A stretch of DNA of 64,000 nt, taken from assembly GCF_035989305.1 (NCBI RefSeq), contig NZ_CP108514.1, positions 372,001 to 436,000 on the forward strand, given 5' to 3'. The DNA is from Streptomyces sp. NBC_01233 (GTDB lineage: Bacteria > Actinomycetota > Actinomycetes > Streptomycetales > Streptomycetaceae). Of the stretch, positions 42,045-51,900 are shown one piece after another. Within the stretch, counting starts at the first letter, position 1, and every line of letters starts with the position of its first letter. The notes under the pieces were generated by a model. It worked only from the letters and a program-made list of their open reading frames with translations, ran no database searches and had not been told where the DNA came from. The translations under genes were made by a program, and so were the position numbers.

Positions 42045-43893
42045 CCGCCCAAGACGCGGCGACCAGGGAGCGTTCCGCCGCCGCGAGGTGGGTGGCCGCG
42101 GCCAGCCAGGCCCAGGCGTAGCCGTCGGGCGAGGGATCGGTCAGGCGGCCGAAGGCGTTGCGGGGGCGGCGGTCGGCCTCGGCGGCGAGGGCGGCCGACA
42201 ACTCCGCCGCCGCGGTGAGCCCGGCCCGGCGCAGCGGGCCGTACGAGGCCACGGGCTCCGTACCGCGGGCCGCTTCGGCGACGGCGCGGCGGCCACCCGC
42301 GACCCCGGTCTCCAGAAGACGGCGTACCCGCCACAACGGGGAGTCGGCCAGCGGGTCCGGGCCTTCGGCCGCCAAAGCCGCCCCGGGGGCCTCGGCCTGC
42401 GGCGGGAAGTGGATGCCCTGGAGGCGGTCGTAGCCGAGGTCCGCGCGGCCCAGCCATTCCTCGGGCAGCCGCAGCGTGTACGGCGCCCCGGGCACCGGGC
42501 CGACGGCGAGGGGGCGCAGCGTGGCGGCGCGGTCCAGGTCGGGGCGGCCCAGGACCCGGACCCGGAGTCCGGGGTACACGGCGATGCGGCGCAGGTTCGC
42601 CGTGTGCGGCAGCTCCGGGTGGGGGTGCGCGGGCAGCAGCCGCAGCAGCGGTGCGTCCGGGCGGGCCTCGCGGACGAGGAGGTGTTCGCCGGCCGCGCCG
42701 ACGACCGTGACGTCGCAGCCGAGCAGTGCGGACTCGGCCGCCTCCGGATCGGCCAGCAGCTCGGCGACGGCCTCGGCGGCGGGGCGGGCGAAGAGCGGCG
42801 CGGCGGGCTGCTCGGTCCAGGGCGTGCCGCGCAGCGGGGTCGCCCTGACCCCGCGTCCCGCGCCGAGCCGGCCTTCGGCGGAGACCGTCGCGCCGACGAT
42901 GCGCAGGCCGCCGCGGGCGAGACCGGCGTGGTCGAGGGTGGCGCCGCCGAGGGCGACGGAGGCGGAGCCGGCTCCGCGGGCCCGGGCCAGGCCGCCGGGT
43001 CGGACGTCGGACACCGAGTAGCGGGAGCCGTCGGGGGCCAGCAGGTGGGTGACGACTCCGCCGTATCCGGTGGCGGAGAGCACCGGCTCCCGGCACAGGC
43101 CGTGGACCTGGAGGCTGCCGCCGGGCGCGTAGGCGCGGCGGGCGGTGCCGGTCAGGACGGGGTCGGACGCCCCGGAGGCCAGCAGTCCGGCGGTGTGCAG
43201 GAGTTCGCGGAAGGCTCCGGTGAGGGCGCCGAGCCGCTGCGTGGCCCGGCGCTCCCGGGCGGCGCGCAGGCCGCGTACGACCCGGAGGGCGGCGGCCTCG
43301 GCGCGCGGCAGCCCGGCGAGGCGGGCGGTGTGCGCGGCGCGCAGCAGCTCGGCCTGCACCACGGCTCCGCCGGCCGTCACTCCGGCCGCGAGGGCTTCGG
43401 CGGCGGCGTGCCAGAGCGCGGCCGCGGCCGCAAGCTGGGCCTCGGTGAGGGCCGGCGCCGGATCGGTGAGAGCCGGCGCCGGATCGGTGAGAGCCGGCGC
43501 CGGATCGGTGAGAGCCGGCGCCGGATCGGTGAGAGCCGCGGGCCCGGGCTCCGCCGGGGGTTGCGGCCCGGACTGCTCCGCGGGCGGTTGCGCAGGGGCC
43601 GCGTCCGCGAGCGGGGCCGCGCCCAGTGCGGCGGCCCGGTGGAGGCAGCGGGGCGCCAGCAGGCAGCTGCACGTCGCCTGTCCGGCCTCGGTGACCGCGC
43701 CCGCCGGCCCGGGGCGCAGGGTGACGAGTGCGTCCTCGCCGAAGCTGACGGTGACGCTGCCGTCCGCCGCGCGGGTGGCGCCCGCCGCGCAGCTCTCGGT
43801 GGCGGCGTCCAGCTTCTTGCGCAGGCGGGCGGTGAGGTTCTCGACCGCTTCGGCGAGCACCTCGGGTGCGACGGGCGGCAGTTCGGTGCTCAA
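42010..43893 (-). CDS. SWIM zinc-finger protein (last gene of MoxR/VWA operon)
   Basis: This 627-residue protein has a SWIM zinc finger (CxC-x5-CxH) with C75, C77, C83 and H85 in ATCSCLLAPRCLHRAAAL, preceded by a beta region. The long C-terminal part (ATGYGGVVTHLLAPDGSRYS, TPWTEQPAAPLFARPAAEAV) is without known domain. SWIM fingers bind DNA or protein. It corresponds in type and position to the SWIM gene of the E. coli yeh cluster. TTG 43893 overlaps the VWA stop as TTGA. A four-unit ALTDPAP repeat lies after the finger. The stop overlaps the convergent HAD gene. Confidence 0.82.
   Translation of the reverse strand: MSTELPPVAPEVLAEAVENLTARLRKKLDAATESCAAGATRAADGSVTVSFGEDALVTLRPGPAGAVTEAGQATCSCLLAPRCLHRAAALGAAPLADAAPAQPPAEQSGPQPPAEPGPAALTDPAPALTDPAPALTDPAPALTDPAPALTEAQLAAAAALWHAAAEALAAGVTAGGAVVQAELLRAAHTARLAGLPRAEAAALRVVRGLRAARERRATQRLGALTGAFRELLHTAGLLASGASDPVLTGTARRAYAPGGSLQVHGLCREPVLSATGYGGVVTHLLAPDGSRYSVSDVRPGGLARARGAGSASVALGGATLDHAGLARGGLRIVGATVSAEGRLGAGRGVRATPLRGTPWTEQPAAPLFARPAAEAVAELLADPEAAESALLGCDVTVVGAAGEHLLVREARPDAPLLRLLPAHPHPELPHTANLRRIAVYPGLRVRVLGRPDLDRAATLRPLAVGPVPGAPYTLRLPEEWLGRADLGYDRLQGIHFPPQAEAPGAALAAEGPDPLADSPLWRVRRLLETGVAGGRRAVAEAARGTEPVASYGPLRRAGLTAAAELSAALAAEADRRPRNAFGRLTDPSPDGYAWAWLAAATHLAAAERSLVAASWAAIPNGAMPTAR
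43451..43534 (-). repeat. 4 x 21-bp perfect tandem repeat in the SWIM gene
   Basis: Four identical 21-bp units (GCCGGCGCCGGATCGGTGAG plus A on the + strand) encode ALTDPAP four times. Perfect identity indicates a recent slippage-prone expansion in a linker between the zinc finger and the C-terminal domain. Confidence 0.9.
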
Positions 43894-46800
43894 CGGGACT
43901 CTCCACGGAGGCGGTCGCCCACCCAGCGGGCGAGGGCGAGGGGGCTGAGGGCGGCCACGGGCATGCCGGCCGCGACGAGTTGCCGTGCGACCGGAACCGA
44001 GTACCGGGGCGTCCCCGCGTCGTCGAGCGCCGCGCAGCCCATCAGGTGGGCGCCGGAGGCGGCCAGCGCGCGGACCTCGCCGAGGAGTCCGCCGATGGGG
44101 GCGCCCTCCTCGAAGTCGCTGACCACGACGACGAGGGTGCGGCTCGGGACGGTGATCAGGGTGCGGGCGTGCGCGAGACCGGCGGCGATGTGCGTACCGC
44201 CGCCGACGCGGACCTCCAACAACAGCGAGAGCGGGTCGTCGACGCGGTCGGTGAAGTCCACGACCTGCGTGGAGAAGGCGAGGAAGTGGGTGGACAGGGT
44301 CGGTACGCCGCCGAGCACGGCAGCGGTCAGGGCCGACCAGATGACGGAGGCCTCCATCGAGCCGGAGACGTCGACGACCAGGATCAGCCGCCAGTCGGCC
44401 TCGCGGCTCGCCCGGGTGCTGAAGACGGGCCGCTCGGGTACGACGACCACCGTGCCGTCGTCCCGTCGCCAGGTGTGCGCGAGGTTGGCGCGCAGGGTCC
44501 GGGCCAGGTCGAGCCTGCCGCCGGGGCGGCGGGTGGGGCGCGGGGTGGCGAGGCCCGAGAGGGCCGGGCGCAGGCGGGTGGCCAGCTCCTTGGCGAGCTC
44601 GTCGACCAGCCGCCTGACGAGGGGGCGCAGACGGGCGAGTTGGGCCTCCGGGAGCCCGCCGGCCAGGGACAGTACGGAGCTCAGCAGTTCCACGGAGGGC
44701 CGTACGGCCGACGGATCGAGCTGGGCGAGCACGTCGGTGCGGCCCGCGTCGGCGGCGCCGGCGAGGACCTCCTCCCGTACGTCCGCGCCGAACAGGGCCT
44801 CCAGCTCCTGCGACCACTCCCGGGCGGTGGGGAAGGAGGCCTCCTGGCCGCCGCCCTGGCCCGAGTCGAGGTCGGATGCGCCTTCGCCGGCCCCGGCGCC
44901 GTACAGCTCGTCCAGTGCGTGGGCGTAGCGGCGGGCGCCTGCGGGCAGCCGGTCGCGCTCGCGGCCGAGCAGCAGTCGCCAGCGGTCGGCAGGGGCGATC
45001 CGGTGTTCCTCGGCCCCGGGGGTCCGGGCGGGCGGGGCGTCGGGAGCGTCCGGGGCCGCGGCGGGTGCCTGCGCCTGCGGCAGCGGGAGCGCCTTCAGCG
45101 CGGCGAGTCCGGCGGCGTCGGCGGCGGCCCAGAGGGCGAGCAGGGCGGGCGAGGCGTCGAGTGTGAGGTCGAGCCGGTCGCCGAGCCGCTCGGTGACGGT
45201 GTCCAGCAGCCGGTCGCGGGCGGCGGGGGCGAGGGCGTCGAAGCCGCCGCGCAGGGCCGGGAGGCGGTCCAGGAAGTCCTGGTCGGCGAGGCGCTCGACG
45301 CGGTCGAGCAGCGGGGTCAGGGCGGCCGGGGAGGACTGCAGCAACGGCCCGGCGGCGGTGAGGAGTCCGGCGAGCCGGCGGGCCAGGGCGCGTCGGCCGT
45401 CGGGGCTGCCCGCGGCGTCGATCCACCCGGCGGCGCGGTCCCCGAGCCCGGCGGCCGGGTCGAGGTCCAGGAGGACCCGTACGGCCAGGGCTGCTCCCTG
45501 CATCAGCGGGGACGCGGAAGCGGCCAGCTCGGCGAGGGCGTCGTCCGTGCGCAGGCCGAGGTGGCGGGCGGCGGCGCGGTCGGCGAGGGCCACGAGTGCG
45601 GCCGCGTCGGCGGGGTCGTCGCTCCCGGCGAGGCCGGGCAGGGACCGTACGGCCGCTTCGAGCAGGTCGGCGGTGAGGGCGGCGGCCGTGGCACGCGACC
45701 CGTCCGAGGTGCCGGGGAGGTGGCCGCGGTGGAGTGCCTCCAGGAGGTCGAGGGCGTCGAGGAGTTCGGGCAGGGTCGCCGTCTGCGGCAGGGCGGTGGC
45801 AGCCTCGTGGAGGCGTACGTCGACCAGCTCGGGCAGATCGCACCGCGCGGCGGCGGCCAGCCCGGCGAGGACCTGCGCCGGGGTCGGCCCGCCGTCGGCG
45901 GCCGCCCGGCGGGCGGTGTCGCGCAGGGTTCCGGCAGCCGCCTGGGCGGCGGTGACGCCGCGGACTCCGGCGAGATCGAGGCGGGCCGGGACGGAAGGCG
46001 TCCAGGACAGCCGCCACTTGGTGCCGAGGGCGCTCCCGTCGCCGGTGGCGGCGACGGTGAGCGACTCCCCGTAGGAGGCACCACACACGAGGAGCCGTTG
46101 CAGCAGGACCTCGCGGCGGCCGTCGAGGACGGAACGCAGCGGGTCGAGGCGGACCTCGCGGGAGGCGGGCTCGTCGGGGCCGGGCAGGCGCAGTTCCGTC
46201 AGCTCGGCCTCGACGGAGGGCCCGAGACCCGAGCGGGGGGCGTGCGGGGTGATCCGCCCGCGGGCGGTGCCGACGAAAACGGCCTCGAGGGCGCGCGCCA
46301 GCGCCCGGCCCCGGCCGAGCGGTTCGCCCTGGCCGAGCACGGTGGTGACGGCCTCGAGGAGCTCGCCGCGGCCGGGCGCGGGGAGCCCGCGCAGGACGGC
46401 GAGGTCGCAGGCGAGCCGCAGGGTCTCGGCGGCCTCGCCGGTGCCGGCGGTGTGCCCGGCGCGGCGCAGCTCCCGGCAGAGCCGGGTGACGGCGACGGAG
46501 GCCGCCTCCCGGACCCGCCCGGGGTCCCCGCCGGCCTCCAGGACGGCCTGCTGCCAGAGCGGATCCCGGATCCCGGCGGGGTAACCGGAGCGGGAGTCGA
46601 GCAGATCGAAGGAGTACGGTACGAAGGAGGTGACGGCCCGCTCCGTCCCCTCGCCGGGAACCGGGCCGGTGGGCGCGCGCCCTACGGTCCGGGGCCCCGG
46701 CACGACACCCACGCGTGGTGCCGTCACCAAGCCGCCGGACCCCCCGTCCGGCGCCCCGGGAAGGGCACCGGCGGACCCGGTGCCCACGCCCGCGCGCACC

Positions 46801-47669
46801 GCGTCTGCGGCGGGCGCGTCCATGTCCAGCAGGGCCGGAGCGTGGAAGGCACCGATCACGGCGGCCACCCGGTGGCCACCGGCGGTGGCACCGGCGATCA
46901 CGGAGCGCATGTGGGACTCGCGCGCCAGATCCCTCGCGGGTGGGGTGGAGTCCGCGCGCAGCGCCCAGCCGACGCCGAGCGCCGCCCGGCGCACGGCTTC
47001 CGCGGAACAGCCCGGTGCGAGCACCTCGACGGCACGGTCCCACAGATCGTCACCGTCACGGCCGGTACCGGCGGCGGTGAGCGCATCAGCGAAGGAACTC
47101 CCCCGCCGCGCCCGCACGTCCGGCCCGAAGTCCGACTGCGACTCCGGCTCCGCCTCCAGGGCCGAGCCGGATCCTCCGTCCCCGTCCGGAGCCGGAGCCG
47201 CACCCGCGGGAACGGGCTGGCCCGGGAGCTGCCCTGCGGGCGAAGCCGGGTCCGGGCCAGGGGCTGAGCCCGCGGTCCCGCCCGGAGCCGGGTCCGGCAC
47301 GGCGGCCTCGGCCGTCCAGCCGGGGGACGGGAGGGGGAGGTCGCAGCAGAGGACGGTCGCGCCGGTGCGGCGGGCCCAGCGGATCGCGGCCAGTTCCGGG
47401 GAGAAGTCCGCGAACGGGTAGAACGCCAGGCGGCCGTCGCCGTCGGTGCCCGCGAGGGCGACCGGGGCCACGGTCTCCGGGTCGGCCAGGTGCTCCAGCC
47501 ACGGCTGGAAGTCCGCAGGGAGTTCGACGCAGACCACGTCCGCGCCCGAGGCGTCCAGCAGCTCGGGCACCACCGCGGCCAGGGCGGGGCTGTGGTGGCG
47601 TACGCCCAGCAGGTACGGCGTACGGGACGCGGCGAGCGCGTCGACGGCGGCGCGCGGGTCGGAGGTCAA
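43890..47669 (-). CDS. DUF5682 - von Willebrand factor A fusion protein
   Basis: This is a 1259-residue protein. The N-terminal DUF5682 part has a TraB/PrgY-like GVRHHSPALAA motif, VVCVELPADFQPWLEHLADP, FYPFADFSPELAAIRWA and HRVAAVIGAFHAPALLDMDA. A long helical middle contains disordered acidic patches. The C-terminal VWA domain starts near residue 1093 (WRLILVVDVSGSMEASVIWS, with the MIDAS DVSGS at 1100) and has THIAAGLAHARTLI and VVVVSDFEEGAPIGG. In other bacteria these are often two proteins. TTG 47669 overlaps the MoxR stop as TTGA. The VWA likely binds the MoxR ATPase or a client through its metal site. Confidence 0.82.
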   Translation of the reverse strand: MTSDPRAAVDALAASRTPYLLGVRHHSPALAAVVPELLDASGADVVCVELPADFQPWLEHLADPETVAPVALAGTDGDGRLAFYPFADFSPELAAIRWARRTGATVLCCDLPLPSPGWTAEAAVPDPAPGGTAGSAPGPDPASPAGQLPGQPVPAGAAPAPDGDGGSGSALEAEPESQSDFGPDVRARRGSSFADALTAAGTGRDGDDLWDRAVEVLAPGCSAEAVRRAALGVGWALRADSTPPARDLARESHMRSVIAGATAGGHRVAAVIGAFHAPALLDMDAPAADAVRAGVGTGSAGALPGAPDGGSGGLVTAPRVGVVPGPRTVGRAPTGPVPGEGTERAVTSFVPYSFDLLDSRSGYPAGIRDPLWQQAVLEAGGDPGRVREAASVAVTRLCRELRRAGHTAGTGEAAETLRLACDLAVLRGLPAPGRGELLEAVTTVLGQGEPLGRGRALARALEAVFVGTARGRITPHAPRSGLGPSVEAELTELRLPGPDEPASREVRLDPLRSVLDGRREVLLQRLLVCGASYGESLTVAATGDGSALGTKWRLSWTPSVPARLDLAGVRGVTAAQAAAGTLRDTARRAAADGGPTPAQVLAGLAAAARCDLPELVDVRLHEAATALPQTATLPELLDALDLLEALHRGHLPGTSDGSRATAAALTADLLEAAVRSLPGLAGSDDPADAAALVALADRAAARHLGLRTDDALAELAASASPLMQGAALAVRVLLDLDPAAGLGDRAAGWIDAAGSPDGRRALARRLAGLLTAAGPLLQSSPAALTPLLDRVERLADQDFLDRLPALRGGFDALAPAARDRLLDTVTERLGDRLDLTLDASPALLALWAAADAAGLAALKALPLPQAQAPAAAPDAPDAPPARTPGAEEHRIAPADRWRLLLGRERDRLPAGARRYAHALDELYGAGAGEGASDLDSGQGGGQEASFPTAREWSQELEALFGADVREEVLAGAADAGRTDVLAQLDPSAVRPSVELLSSVLSLAGGLPEAQLARLRPLVRRLVDELAKELATRLRPALSGLATPRPTRRPGGRLDLARTLRANLAHTWRRDDGTVVVVPERPVFSTRASREADWRLILVVDVSGSMEASVIWSALTAAVLGGVPTLSTHFLAFSTQVVDFTDRVDDPLSLLLEVRVGGGTHIAAGLAHARTLITVPSRTLVVVVSDFEEGAPIGGLLGEVRALAASGAHLMGCAALDDAGTPRYSVPVARQLVAAGMPVAALSPLALARWVGDRLRGESR

Positions 47670-48823
47670 CGCAGGCTCCCGCGCAGGTCCCAGAGGCGGC
47701 GCCACATCGCGGAGCCGTCCTCGGCCCGGCGGCGCACCGGGCCGTCCCAGTAGCCGAGGAGGCGGCCGTGGTCGGCCGGGTCGTCCTTGCGGACCACGCC
47801 CAGCAGGTGACCCGGCAGCAGGTCCAGCACGTCCCCGCCCGGCAGGTAGGCGGCCGCGACCCCCAGCGAGGCCGCCACCTGCACGGCTTCGGCGGTGGAC
47901 ATGACCGTACCGGGGCGTTCCACGTCCCAGCCCTCGGCGGAACGCCCGGAGCGCAGGTCTCGGAAGACGGTGACGAGCGCGTCGAGTACGGCGTCGTCGA
48001 CCCCGAAGGCCGCGCCGGCCCGCTCGACGGCGGCGACCGCCTGCCGGCGGATCAGCGTGGCCTCGGCGTCCGCGTCGGCGATCGGGGCGACCGTCTCGAA
48101 GTTGAAGCGCCGCTTGAGGGCGGCGGACATCTCGGAGACGCCGCGGTCCCGCAGGTTGGCGGTGGCGATGACGGTGAAGCCCGGGGCCGCGGAGACCACC
48201 GCGTCCTCGGTGGCGGTCAGTTCGGGCACGCTGACCCGCCGGTCGGACAGGATCGACACCAGTGCGTCCTGCACCTCGGGCAGGCAGCGGGTGATCTCCT
48301 CGACGCGGACCACGCGCCCGGTGCGCATGGCGGAGAGCACCGGGGAGTCGACCAGGGCGCCTGAACTCGGACCCTGCGCGAGCAACAGCGCATAGTTCCA
48401 GCCGTAGCGGAAGGCGTCTTCCGTGGTACCGGCCGTGCCCTGGACCGTGAGGGCACTGGTTCCGCTGACGGCGGCGGCCAGCAGCTCGGACAGCATCGAC
48501 TTGGCGGTGCCGGGCTCACCGGTGAGGAGCAGGCCGCGCTCTCCGGCGAGGGTGACGACGCAGCGCTCCACCAGGGCGCGTTCGCCGACGAATTTGGGGG
48601 CGATGGCCAGCTTGGAGGGGAGCCCGGCGCGCCGCTTCGGCAGAACCAGTTCGGCTCCGTCACTGCCGCAGACGAAGGTGACGACGGCGCGCGGGGTCAG
48701 GGCCCAGCCGGGCGGCCGGGGGCCGGGGTCCTGGGCGGCGAGGAAGTCGAGCTCGGCGGCGTGACGCTCCTCGGCGGGCAGCACCTGCCGGGGGGCGGGG
48801 ACGGATGGTGCGGTGACGGTCAT
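47666..48823 (-). CDS. MoxR-type AAA+ ATPase
   Basis: This 385-residue AAA+ chaperone-type ATPase has Walker A GEPGTAKS at residues 102-109, the pore/insert YGWNYALLLAQGPSSGALVD, a Walker B-like RVVRVEEITRCLPEVQDAL, sensor FTVIATANLRDRGVSEMS and Arg finger ALKRRFNFETV. MoxR proteins act with VWA partners to remodel or activate complexes. It has AGAGGA before ATG 48823, and its stop overlaps the DUF5682-VWA start. A hairpin separates it from the upstream giant gene, giving possible internal regulation. Confidence 0.9.
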   Translation of the reverse strand: MTVTAPSVPAPRQVLPAEERHAAELDFLAAQDPGPRPPGWALTPRAVVTFVCGSDGAELVLPKRRAGLPSKLAIAPKFVGERALVERCVVTLAGERGLLLTGEPGTAKSMLSELLAAAVSGTSALTVQGTAGTTEDAFRYGWNYALLLAQGPSSGALVDSPVLSAMRTGRVVRVEEITRCLPEVQDALVSILSDRRVSVPELTATEDAVVSAAPGFTVIATANLRDRGVSEMSAALKRRFNFETVAPIADADAEATLIRRQAVAAVERAGAAFGVDDAVLDALVTVFRDLRSGRSAEGWDVERPGTVMSTAEAVQVAASLGVAAAYLPGGDVLDLLPGHLLGVVRKDDPADHGRLLGYWDGPVRRRAEDGSAMWRRLWDLRGSLR

Positions 48824-48920
48824 CGGGGTCCTCTGGAACGGGAGCGGGTATCGGGGAACGGGAAACTGGGAAACGGGAAGGGGAACGGAGAACCGGGAGG
48901 CGGGCCGCGTGCCGGCCGAG

Positions 48921-48954
48921 GGCGCGGCGCACCCCTCGGGAGGTGCGCCGCGCC
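48921..48954 (-). terminator. Perfect 13-bp hairpin between the giant gene and the MoxR gene
   Basis: GGCGCGGCGCACC (48921-48933) and its exact complement (48942-48954) with an 8-base loop lie 24 bases after the giant-gene stop and before the MoxR start. It may terminate or attenuate the leftward transcript, or protect an upstream mRNA end. The adjacent GGGAAC-rich direct repeats at 48835-48895 may form the MoxR leader or promoter. Confidence 0.75.
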
Positions 48955-48977
48955 GAAAGGCCCGGGCGGCCGGTGGT

Positions 48978-51900
48978 TCAGCGGCGACGGGCGCGGGTGC
49001 GCTTCACCTTGAGCTCCTCGAAGCGCGGGACGTCGCCCTCCTGGACCCGCTGCCAGGCCCGGCGGTAGAGGTCGGCGGCCGGTTCGGCCGGGGTCAGCAC
49101 GCCGAGCAGCGGCCGGTCACCGGCGCCCAGACCGTACATCGGCAGCTTCCACTGCTCCACCGGCAGGGTCGGCGAGGCCATTTCGGCCCATCCGCCCGGC
49201 AGGAACAGCGAGCGTCCGGCCCGGGTGCGGCCGGCCGACACCACCAGGTCGGTGGCGGCCAGTTCGGCGCGGGCGGCCTTGAGGCGCGCGGGCTTCCAGC
49301 CCGTCCACCGCGCGGTGTTGCGGTCGGTGGGGTCGGGCATGGCGAGCAGGGCGAGGTACACGGTGGCCGCGTCGGCGCCGAGACCGCAAGCGGCGCGCAC
49401 CTCCTCGACCAGCTCGGGGACGGAGCGGCTCGGGTCCTGCGGCCACCAGGTGCCGTCGGCGTCCACCGCACCGGCCGCCGGGGCGCCCGGGTCGGCGAGG
49501 AGGGCCGCGAAGCGCGGGTCGTGGACGGTCCGCAGGGCCCTCTCGAGCGCGGAGGGCCGCTGGTCGGCGCCCCGCAGCGCCGGGAGGTACGGGTCGGAGC
49601 CGGTGGAGTCCAGCAGGGCCGGGCGCAGTGCGGGCTTGGGCTGCTCGTCGTGGGTGGCCATGACGACCGCGCCGTAGCGCTCGTAGCCCTCGCCGGTCTC
49701 GGTCGGCGTGCCCGCCGCCTTCCGGAATTCGGGAAGGCTGGTGTAGTGCCCGATTTCGAGGAGCAGTTCGGGCGCCGCGAGCCGCTGGCGTACGGCGGTC
49801 AGCGCGGGTGGCAGGGCGGCTCGTACGGGGTCTCCGGCGGGCAGCCGGTGCGCCAGCCAGGCCGCTGTGGCCACGGTCCCGGTCAGGACGCCCGCGGTGA
49901 AGGGGTGGGTGGCCGGATCGCGGGGCTCCACGTGGTCGCCCTTCACCGTCCAGGCCACGTCGACGGAGAGCTCGCGCGAGGCCTCCGGGTCGAGCAGTGC
50001 GCCCAGGGCCCGCTGTGCGGCCCAGCCGCGCCCGACGGCGCGTGCGGCCTCGGTGGCCAGCCAGTCGGGTACGCGGGTACGGCGGCCCACGCGCCGGTTC
50101 CACACCTCCGCGGCGGCGGCCACGTCGGGTCCCTCGCTCCACAGCTTCGCCGGATCGGCGGGCAGGAGGGCGGCGACCACGGCGCGGCGTACCTCGGCGT
50201 CGAGGTTCTTGAGCTCGTCGCGGGCGTGGGCCGCGTCGGCGGCCTTGACCCCGAGGGCGGTGCGCAGCTCCGCGGGCAGGAAGTTGCGCTCGTAGGTGTC
50301 GGTGTGCGGGAGACCGGCGATCACCAGGCTGGCGAGGGCGCCGGGGACTCCCGTGAGTCGGGAGAACTCCTCCGCGGCTTCCGGGCTGAAGGGGGCCGGG
50401 CCGTGTTCGGCGGCCGCGGCGAGGAAGTCGGCCAGCCAGCCGGCGCCCCGTTCGCGGTCGCCGAGCTGGGTCTCGCCGCGCAGGGTGTAGGGGCCGGGGA
50501 CGGTGAAGCGGCCGGTGGGGTCGTGCAGCAGGGCGCCGAACTCGTGGCCGTAGGGCACGGATTCGCTGTGCTCGGTCAGGGCGAGGACGGCTCCGCCGCC
50601 CAGCGGCAGCACACCGCGGTGGTGGAGGTTGCGCGACAGGCCGTCGGGGCCGGTCAGGTGGGCGCGGTCGAGGTGGAGCACGACCCGGCGCCAGCGGGCG
50701 GCGGAGCCCTCCGCGGAGGCCAGGCCGAGGGCGTCGACCGCGCCGAGCAGGGCGACCAGGGCGGCCCGCCGTTCGTCGGTGGCCGACACGGTGGTGGCGC
50801 GGTAGGCGACGGCGGCGGGCTCGTCGAGCAACGGCGTCCAGGAGAAGGTGTGGTGCGAGAGCGCGGGCGTGTCGAAGTGGAGCCTGCCGGGCACCTCGGT
50901 GTCGTCGGTCCGCGCGCAGGCGGCACGGAGTTCGCTCAGGAAGTGGTGGGCGCCGTCCTCGTCGCCGCCCCAGCGGTGGTACCCGGAGCCGATGAGCCCG
51001 CTCAGCGCGTCGCCGAGCAGCCGGTCGCTGGGTCCGTGCTCGCGCTCCTCGGCGTGCGCGTCGTCCGGGTGGAGCCGGGCGGCGACCGCGTCCAGGGCCT
51101 TCTGCTGGGTGAGGGTGAAGCGCAGTACCTCGACGATGCCGCCGATCAGCTTGGGGGCGGTGACGTCGGGCAGGGCCGCGCTCACGAGGCCGGGCAGGTC
51201 GGTGACCTTCTCGGCCGCGGCGGCGGCCTTGAGCAGCGCGGCGACGGTCTCGCGGTCGGCGGCGCGCAGCGCTGCCGAGCCTTCGACGTCGCGGGGGCGC
51301 AGGGCGTACCAGTGCGACAGCGGCGGGAGGTCCACACTGCCCGTGCCGAAGGCGGAGCGGCGCTGGTGGTCGCCGCGCGAGCGGGCGGTGACCACGCCTT
51401 CGGGGTCGCTGATGCTGAGCTCCTGCCAGTGCTGCGACAGGGCGCGCGGCCGGTCGTCGCCGGGGAAGGCGAGCGCCGCGACGGGCATGTCGCGGCCCTC
51501 GGGCACGGTGACGGTGCGGCCGCCGGTGTCGGTCCCCTCCCAGCCGTGGCCCGCGATGCGGACGGTGCGCCAGCCGAGCAGGCCGCCGGCGGGGGCGCCG
51601 AGCACGGAGCCGGCCACGGTGGGCGCCGGCCGCAGCCAGTTGGAGTGCCCGCTGCGGCGCGCGTTCTCCGGGTGCGCGCGCAGGGCGTCGGCGAAGAACC
51701 CGGGCAGGGAGATCCGGCCGTACGCCGCGCCGGCGGGGTCGTACTCGCGCCAGCCGGCCTCGTTCTTCTCGTCGCGACGCTGCCACACCCAGTACGAGGT
51801 GCCGTCGGACAGCAGGGACCGCTCGTCGGGCAGCTTCGTGTCGCCGCGGTGCAGGACGCCGCCACCGGTGGCGCGTCCGCCGCCGGGGAGCGGCAAGGAG

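Noticed and set aside
43447..43540. Regular 21-bp repeats as a CRISPR-like array
   Set aside because: The units are directly contiguous without spacers and are in frame within a coding gene.
43866..47267. Long plus-strand open frame opposite the DUF5682-VWA gene
   Set aside because: It is a shadow frame created by high GC content. The minus-strand protein carries clear VWA and DUF5682 motifs.
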